A DNA stretch of 64,000 nt, taken from contig NZ_CASFWU010000013.1 of the NCBI RefSeq assembly GCF_949298305.1, positions 1 to 64,000 on the forward strand. Reading direction: 5' to 3'. The position numbers and the translations under genes were made by a program. The DNA is from an uncultured Bacteroides sp. (GTDB taxonomy: Bacteria > Bacteroidota > Bacteroidia > Bacteroidales > Bacteroidaceae). The number at the start of each line of letters is the position of its first letter. Position 1 is the first letter of the stretch. Positions 60,305-64,000 of the stretch are shown here, piece after piece. Under the pieces are notes generated by a model. The model saw only the letters and a program-made list of their open reading frames with translations, searched no databases and was not told the origin of the DNA.

Positions 60305-61372
60305 TCAGCCGATGTAGGCCAGCTCTTTCTCCAACAAACCGTTTTGCCGGGTGACGGAGAGGATTTCCGTTTCAATCGCTTCGGGCGGTAAGAGGAAACG
60401 GTAGGAGGGCGGAAAGCCCTGTTCCTTCAGGTAGACGGCTCCGGCGTTGTGCAGCGCCAGGGTCGCGTCTATGTAGCGCAAGCGGGTGGGCTCTTCCAGA
60501 ATGAAGTTCAGTGTCAGCTTGTTGTTCAGTACCGCTTCGGGGGCAATGTGCGGCCCGTATTCGTCTTCCACACCCATGTTGGCCAGCAGGGCGCCGCATC
60601 CCGTCAGGGCTTCTGCCGGAATTGCGGCCAAGGCGTTCGGCTGTCCGGTGGCCGTCACCACGGCATAGGCACCTTGCAGGGCTTGGACAATGCGTGGCAG
60701 GTCGCGATAGTCGATGACCTCGGCGGCATAGCTTGCCGTGTCCGGTTGCAGGCAGCCCGTATCGGTCACCACCGTCGTCTTTATTCCTTTTCCGTGTGCC
60801 TGGAACAAGATGCCCGAGCCGACCTTCCCGCACCCGAAAAGCACCAGCTTGCGGCCTTCCCAATCCCGATACCCCAGTTGCCGCATGGCACGGAAGTAGC
60901 TTTCGCCGGTGCCCAGACAGGTTTCTATGCGCTTTATTCTTCCTCCGTCGGCAAAGAATACAGGACGCCGGTTGTTCTGAAACGCGTCGATGCCGCTGTG
61001 TGTCAGCTCCACATAGCCGATGCGTGGAGTCAGGCGGGAGAAGGAGCCGGCACAGTCGAGAATCAGGTCGAAGTCGGTTTCTCCGCTACTGTTGTCGGCG
61101 TCGCAAACAGGAATGTCGCAATCGTTCAGCAGGCGGACGATGGCCGGGTCGTGTGCCATGACGCGGGAGATGCCGACCGTAAGTCGGGCACCGGCAGCTA
61201 TCAGAGCCAGGTGTTTCAGCAGCGTGTTGCGGTACACCGGCGTAGCGTCCAGTACCCGCATCTCAGCCAGCGGCTTTTCCTGGGTCCAGCGCGTCATTTG
61301 TTCTTTCAGGGCCGGGTATTCGGCTTCCTCATAGGTCTGCCGTAGCAATTCTTCAATTGGTTTCAGGTTCAT
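60305..61372 (-). CDS. S-adenosylhomocysteine hydrolase-like NAD-binding protein
   Basis: 355 residues from MNLKPIEELLRQTYEEAEYP. It resembles adenosylhomocysteinase but is shorter than the usual 430-470 residues. The Rossmann segment KLVLFGCGKVGSGILFQAHG (about 185) and TATGQPNALAAIPAE are clear. The N-terminal part (GARLTVGISRVMAHDPAIVR) lacks the long substrate-binding segments I would expect. It may hydrolyse SAH, its deaminated product, or another ribosyl thioether. The 91 extra in-frame codons upstream run through repeat DNA and the promoter. Confidence 0.75.
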   Translation of the reverse strand: MNLKPIEELLRQTYEEAEYPALKEQMTRWTQEKPLAEMRVLDATPVYRNTLLKHLALIAAGARLTVGISRVMAHDPAIVRLLNDCDIPVCDADNSSGETDFDLILDCAGSFSRLTPRIGYVELTHSGIDAFQNNRRPVFFADGGRIKRIETCLGTGESYFRAMRQLGYRDWEGRKLVLFGCGKVGSGILFQAHGKGIKTTVVTDTGCLQPDTASYAAEVIDYRDLPRIVQALQGAYAVVTATGQPNALAAIPAEALTGCGALLANMGVEDEYGPHIAPEAVLNNKLTLNFILEEPTRLRYIDATLALHNAGAVYLKEQGFPPSYRFLLPPEAIETEILSVTRQNGLLEKELAYIG

Positions 61373-61449
61373 GATTGCGGAAAAAAAGATGTTATTCTGG
61401 TTCAACATACAACATCGGTCTGTCCCTGTCGGCAGACCTCTTTGCCCTG

Positions 61450-61457
61450 CAAATATA
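61450..61457 (-). promoter_or_regulatory. -7 box of the SAH-hydrolase-like gene
   Basis: TATATTTG on the minus strand, about 78 bases before the start at 61372. It supports the shorter start. Confidence 0.55.
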
Positions 61458-61550
61458 TCAATTATTCTGCTTATTGAGCTTGGAGAGATGTTTAAATCAT
61501 CCGTTGGTGAAATTGGATGGGCGCTTATCCTGCGTTGCTCCTCGTCAGTA

Positions 61551-61682
61551 GACGCTTGTACGGCTCGTGGTAGACGCTTGCACGGCCCGTGGTGGATGCT
61601 TGCACGGCCCGTGGTGGATGCAAGCACCGTCCGTGGTGGATGCAAGCACCGTTCGTGGTGAATGCTTGCACGGCTCGGACGG
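61551..61682. repeat. Six tandem 22-bp units (GCTTGCACGG array)
   Basis: Six units of exactly 22 bp: four begin GACGCTTG, GACGCTTG, GATGCTTG and AATGCTTG, and two (units 4 and 5) begin GATGCAAGC. Five of the six end in CGTGGTR. Same family, opposite orientation, as the array at 20604. Confidence 0.92.
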
Positions 61683-61686
61683 CTTT

Positions 61687-61749
61687 CCTAACTACCCACT
61701 TTGTCCGCCTGACTACCTACTTTGTCTGCCTAACTACCTACTTGGCATC
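61687..61749. repeat. Three tandem 21-bp units adjoining the 22-bp array
   Basis: CCTAACTACCCACTTTGTCCG-type units repeat three times at 21 bases (61687, 61708, 61729), the last partly diverged. They follow directly on the 22-bp array. Confidence 0.8.
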
Positions 61750-61948
61750 GCTAAAGTGCCTGTTTATGCCCGCCGGGTGAATGATGGTTGCGGGCGGAAG
61801 CAGGAACAGGGCGGAACGGGACTGGTTTCAGCAAAAATGTGAGGGTTGCCTGCAAACCTGTTTCACGCTTTCACATTGCTTTCAACGTGTTGGTTTACAG
61901 GTGGATTGGGTGAAACCGGATGTTTCACCGCGGATTATCCGATTTTCG

Positions 61949-61970
61949 GTGTGTTTTCCTGAATCAGGTT
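61949..61970. repeat. 22-base string shared, inverted, with 20380-20401
   Basis: The reverse complement starts AACCTGATTCAGGAAAACAC and matches 20380-20401 exactly. The rest of 61750-62126 contains many TTTCAC/GTGAA words but no supported gene. Confidence 0.8.
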
Positions 61971-62126
61971 GCGTCTTTCCGTGAAATATTCTCTGCTTTC
62001 AACGGAACCGCTTTAAAACGAGTGGATTACGGTGAACCTTCACGCGACAACCTTCACACAGCTTGTGAAGGGTACAGTGTCATGTCCCTTCAGTACTGAT
62101 AAAGGTATGGCATATATGGGTCCGCT

Positions 62127-62795
62127 TCATTTGAGCAGAAAGTTCAATACTTCTTCGGGGGTGTCCGGCAGTATCTTCCGGAAGTGGGTGAGCATTCGTT
62201 CGCGCGACTCCTGTGGGGTGCGGTCGGGGTGGCAAGCCTCGCGTCCGAAGCGGGCTTCGGGGGTGGTGAGCAGAGACCAGCCCCAGCCATACTCCCGTCC
62301 GTGGCGGTCGTGAGGATAGACGAAGTCTTCCGTTACGATGTAGCCGCCCATTTCCAGTCGTTTCAGGTAGGCATCGAACTTGCCCCGCATTTTGGGGCCG
62401 GTGAAGCCGCATGCGGCACGCAGCTCACGCGTAATGAGGCTGCCTTCGCTTTTCAGCGCGTCAAGGATGCTTTCTTCGATGCTGTCTTCTTCCGGACGGG
62501 GACAGATGCTTCGGCGATAGTTGCAGAAGTCGGGCCACCACTCGTGGCTGATAAACGCTGCCTTGCGGTCGAAGAACTTGCCGTAGGCACATCCGCTTTC
62601 CTGCAACACGGAGCCTTTCCACTCCCACAACGGCCATTCCCATCCGCCGTCGGGCAGTCGGGTGTACTGGCAATCTTCGTCCGTTACTTCTTCGGCCGAC
62701 CAGCCGGCAATGCCCATGCTGAGCAGAGGCAGGAAACCTATCTCGTTGACATAGTCAATCAGCTCGGGGCAGGAATGTAACAGCTCTTTTCTCAT
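62127..62795 (-). CDS. AlkZ-related protein
   Basis: 222 residues from MRKELLHSCPELIDYVNEIG. Recognised as the AlkZ-related group of Bacteroidales (WEWPLWEWKGSVLQESGCAY, CAYGKFFDRKAAFISHEWWP, YLKRLEMGGYIVTEDFVYPH). AlkZ proteins are winged-helix DNA glycosylases; this group is shorter and its activity is unproven. The start overlaps the stop of the DUF169 gene (ATGA), showing coupling. A longer open frame upstream in the same register is only a shadow of that gene. Confidence 0.75.
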   Translation of the reverse strand: MRKELLHSCPELIDYVNEIGFLPLLSMGIAGWSAEEVTDEDCQYTRLPDGGWEWPLWEWKGSVLQESGCAYGKFFDRKAAFISHEWWPDFCNYRRSICPRPEEDSIEESILDALKSEGSLITRELRAACGFTGPKMRGKFDAYLKRLEMGGYIVTEDFVYPHDRHGREYGWGWSLLTTPEARFGREACHPDRTPQESRERMLTHFRKILPDTPEEVLNFLLK

Positions 62796-63508
62796 TTTCC
62801 AATCTCTCCGTTGATTCGTTTCTTTACGATGCTGTATGCCTTCCGGAACAGGGCGGAGTGCTCCATGGTCTGTGCCATTTCCCGGAAACGGTGCGTGGGT
62901 ATCACGAACGTCAGCTCGTTGGCCGGCACCAGCGGGCGGGCAGAGGGGTCGAGCACGCCGATGAAGCAGCTCCGGCCCTGCCTCCGGTTCTCTTGCACGG
63001 CAAAGGTCACGATGCTGCAACACCCCGATGCAAACCGGGTGCAGACGGCGTTGTCGGCATCGTTGTCGTAAAACGCCCACGAGCACAGGCCCGAGAGCTG
63101 GTCGGGGGTGGCGAAGAACAGGATGCCTTCCACTTCGTCGAGCGTGGACAGGCGGTCCATGCGGACAAAGTTCAGGTAGGGCTTTTCCGTCAGGCGGATG
63201 TCCAGCTGGCGGATGTATTCCTTCACCTGCTCGGGCGTCTGTTTGTAGTGCTCCGTCTCCGACACGAATGCGGGAATGCGTTCCTGCATCGGGGCAAAGG
63301 CCGTGTAGAGGCTGCCTCCGCCGCATAGCACATTGCCGGCGTGCAGGGTGAGTGAATCGCCCTCGCAAACCTTACGGATAGCACCAATCATGCAGCGCGG
63401 TATTTTTCTTACTTCTGTGGCCGGTGTCTGGCTGTAGCCGAAGGCAACTGGCAGTGGGACGGCATTGCCGAAGGCTTCCCGGTATTGTTGTAAAAATGTC
63501 GGTATCAT
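62792..63508 (-). CDS. DUF169 family protein
   Basis: 238 residues with the DUF169 pattern: PLPVAFGYSQTPATEVRKIP, SLTLHAGNVLCGGGSLYTAF, and FASGCCSIVTFAVQENRRQG. Several conserved Cys suggest a cofactor or metal site. The function of the family is unknown. It is the first gene of a two-gene unit with the AlkZ-related protein. Confidence 0.85.
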   Translation of the reverse strand: MIPTFLQQYREAFGNAVPLPVAFGYSQTPATEVRKIPRCMIGAIRKVCEGDSLTLHAGNVLCGGGSLYTAFAPMQERIPAFVSETEHYKQTPEQVKEYIRQLDIRLTEKPYLNFVRMDRLSTLDEVEGILFFATPDQLSGLCSWAFYDNDADNAVCTRFASGCCSIVTFAVQENRRQGRSCFIGVLDPSARPLVPANELTFVIPTHRFREMAQTMEHSALFRKAYSIVKKRINGEIGK

Positions 63509-63531
63509 AAGCGTGATGTGTGAACTTTCCC

Positions 63532-63539
63532 CAAAGTTA
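63532..63539 (-). promoter_or_regulatory. -7 box of the DUF169 gene
   Basis: TAACTTTG on the minus strand, 23 bases before the start codon. Confidence 0.55.
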
Positions 63540-63602
63540 CGGGTTTAATTCTTTTTCCCCTCATGCATGGCGATAAAAATGCACCGTTCCTGCAATTATG
63601 TT

Positions 63603-63823
63603 CTCAAGTTTCGGTTTTACCGAATTGAAAATCGGCGAAGCCAAACTTGCAGGAGTTAGAGGAGTTAGAAGGAGGCCCCCTCCAACTCCCCCCGAAGGGG
63701 GAGAGATTCCGCCAAGGCGGGCTTAGGAGTTAAAAGCCAATAGAAAAACAAACAGCTCACAATGTATCGGCTTAACTCCTTAACTTCTTAACTACCAGAG
63801 AAATATTGAATCCGAAACTTAAG
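63603..63823. repeat. MITE-like element (copy 3)
   Basis: The left end CTCAAGTTTCGGTTTT and the reverse complement of the right end, CTTAAGTTTCGGATTC, agree at 13 of 16 positions. It shares its left part with copy 1 and its right 100 bases with copy 2. A CCCCCTCC..GAGGGGG-type hairpin is inserted in the middle (63674-63703). Confidence 0.75.
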
Positions 63824-64000
63824 TTGTGTTGGGCCGTTTGCCAAACTACGGAGTCTGTTCAAAAAAAAAGGCGGTCCCTTTCAATGGAAGTTTGCTGTCG
63901 ATTTCCGTGGGTGTTACCATCCGGGTGGGGGACCTCCACGATGTCCGGGCAGCTTATCGGGACGGTTCTTCCTGCTTCTTTTTTCTCAAATCTTTTCCTT
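63824..64000. other. Window end, no supported gene
   Basis: An open frame on the minus strand enters from the right edge and stops near 63855, but its composition is not convincing as coding. I see nothing else here. Confidence 0.3.

Noticed and set aside
61373..61645. N-terminal extension of the SAH-hydrolase-like protein
   Set aside because: The extension is encoded by the 22-bp repeat array and includes the promoter box; it is not conserved-looking protein.
62796..63368. Upstream extension of the AlkZ-related frame to 413 codons
   Set aside because: This part is the wrong frame of the DUF169 gene; the ATGA overlap marks the true start.
63856..64000. C-terminal end of a minus-strand gene at the right edge
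   Set aside because: About 48 open codons with mixed composition and no motif; too little to support a gene.
1..64000. tRNA or rRNA genes, insertion sequence transposases, integrases
   Set aside because: I looked for T-loop words, CCA ends and DDE/tyrosine recombinase motifs in the translated frames and saw none that were convincing.

Overview
The window looks like a chromosomal stretch of a Bacteroidales gut bacterium (Bacteroides or a close relative; the species cannot be read from the sequence alone). The reasons are the SusC/SusD pair with surface lipoproteins, promoters of the Bacteroides type (a -7 box TAnnTTTG, in some cases with TTG or TTTG about 19-20 bases upstream), the general lack of Shine-Dalgarno sequences, and families such as DUF349, DUF1573, DUF5053, DUF4959/DUF5000 and fused DAHP synthase/chorismate mutase.

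Layout. 1-10 kb: a clipped gene end, then housekeeping genes (DUF349 protein, mgtE, ksgA, a flippase-like membrane protein, pepD), a cluster of three tiny related peptide genes (8.07-8.52 kb) and a two-gene DUF5053 unit. 10-20 kb: an alpha-2-macroglobulin-like gene with an apparent frameshift, a DUF1573 protein, meaB, and a TPR membrane regulator. 20-27.6 kb: dnaG, then an aromatic amino acid operon on the minus strand (pheA, aminotransferase, DAHP synthase/chorismate mutase, tyrA). It is preceded by a leader peptide with 11 Phe/Tyr among its first 16 residues and by a terminator/antiterminator pair, the layout of classical attenuation. 27.6-36 kb: an oxidoreductase, a TPR protein, an alanine/sodium symporter, recJ-recQ and yaaA. 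36.7-58.9 kb: a polysaccharide utilisation locus with an AraC regulator, GH51, GH29, SusC, SusD, two DUF5000 surface lipoproteins, GH43, an unrecognised secreted enzyme, GH106, rhamnose mutarotase and a leftover GH43 C-terminal domain. The enzymes point to a glycan carrying arabinose, fucose and rhamnose, such as a pectin side chain or arabinogalactan. 59-63.5 kb: an MTA/SAH deaminase facing an SAH-hydrolase-like protein, then an AlkZ-related/DUF169 pair.

The intergenic DNA is unusually structured. I see (i) six arrays with an exact 22-bp period but different sequences, all lying 3' of a gene; (ii) several heptamer (7-bp) arrays, some in inverted arms that form long hairpins; (iii) three copies of a roughly 180-250 bp MITE-like element with terminal inverted repeats; and (iv) long near-perfect hairpins. 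Several gene ends in the aromatic operon have been remodelled by such repeats, including a tyrA that has lost its expected start codon.

Best candidates for something undescribed are the three-peptide cluster (strong ribosome binding site, palindrome upstream of its promoter, structured spacer, terminator), the 22-bp array family, and the Phe/Tyr attenuator. I had no database access: family assignments come from recognised motifs, and promoters, hairpins and repeats were read by eye.
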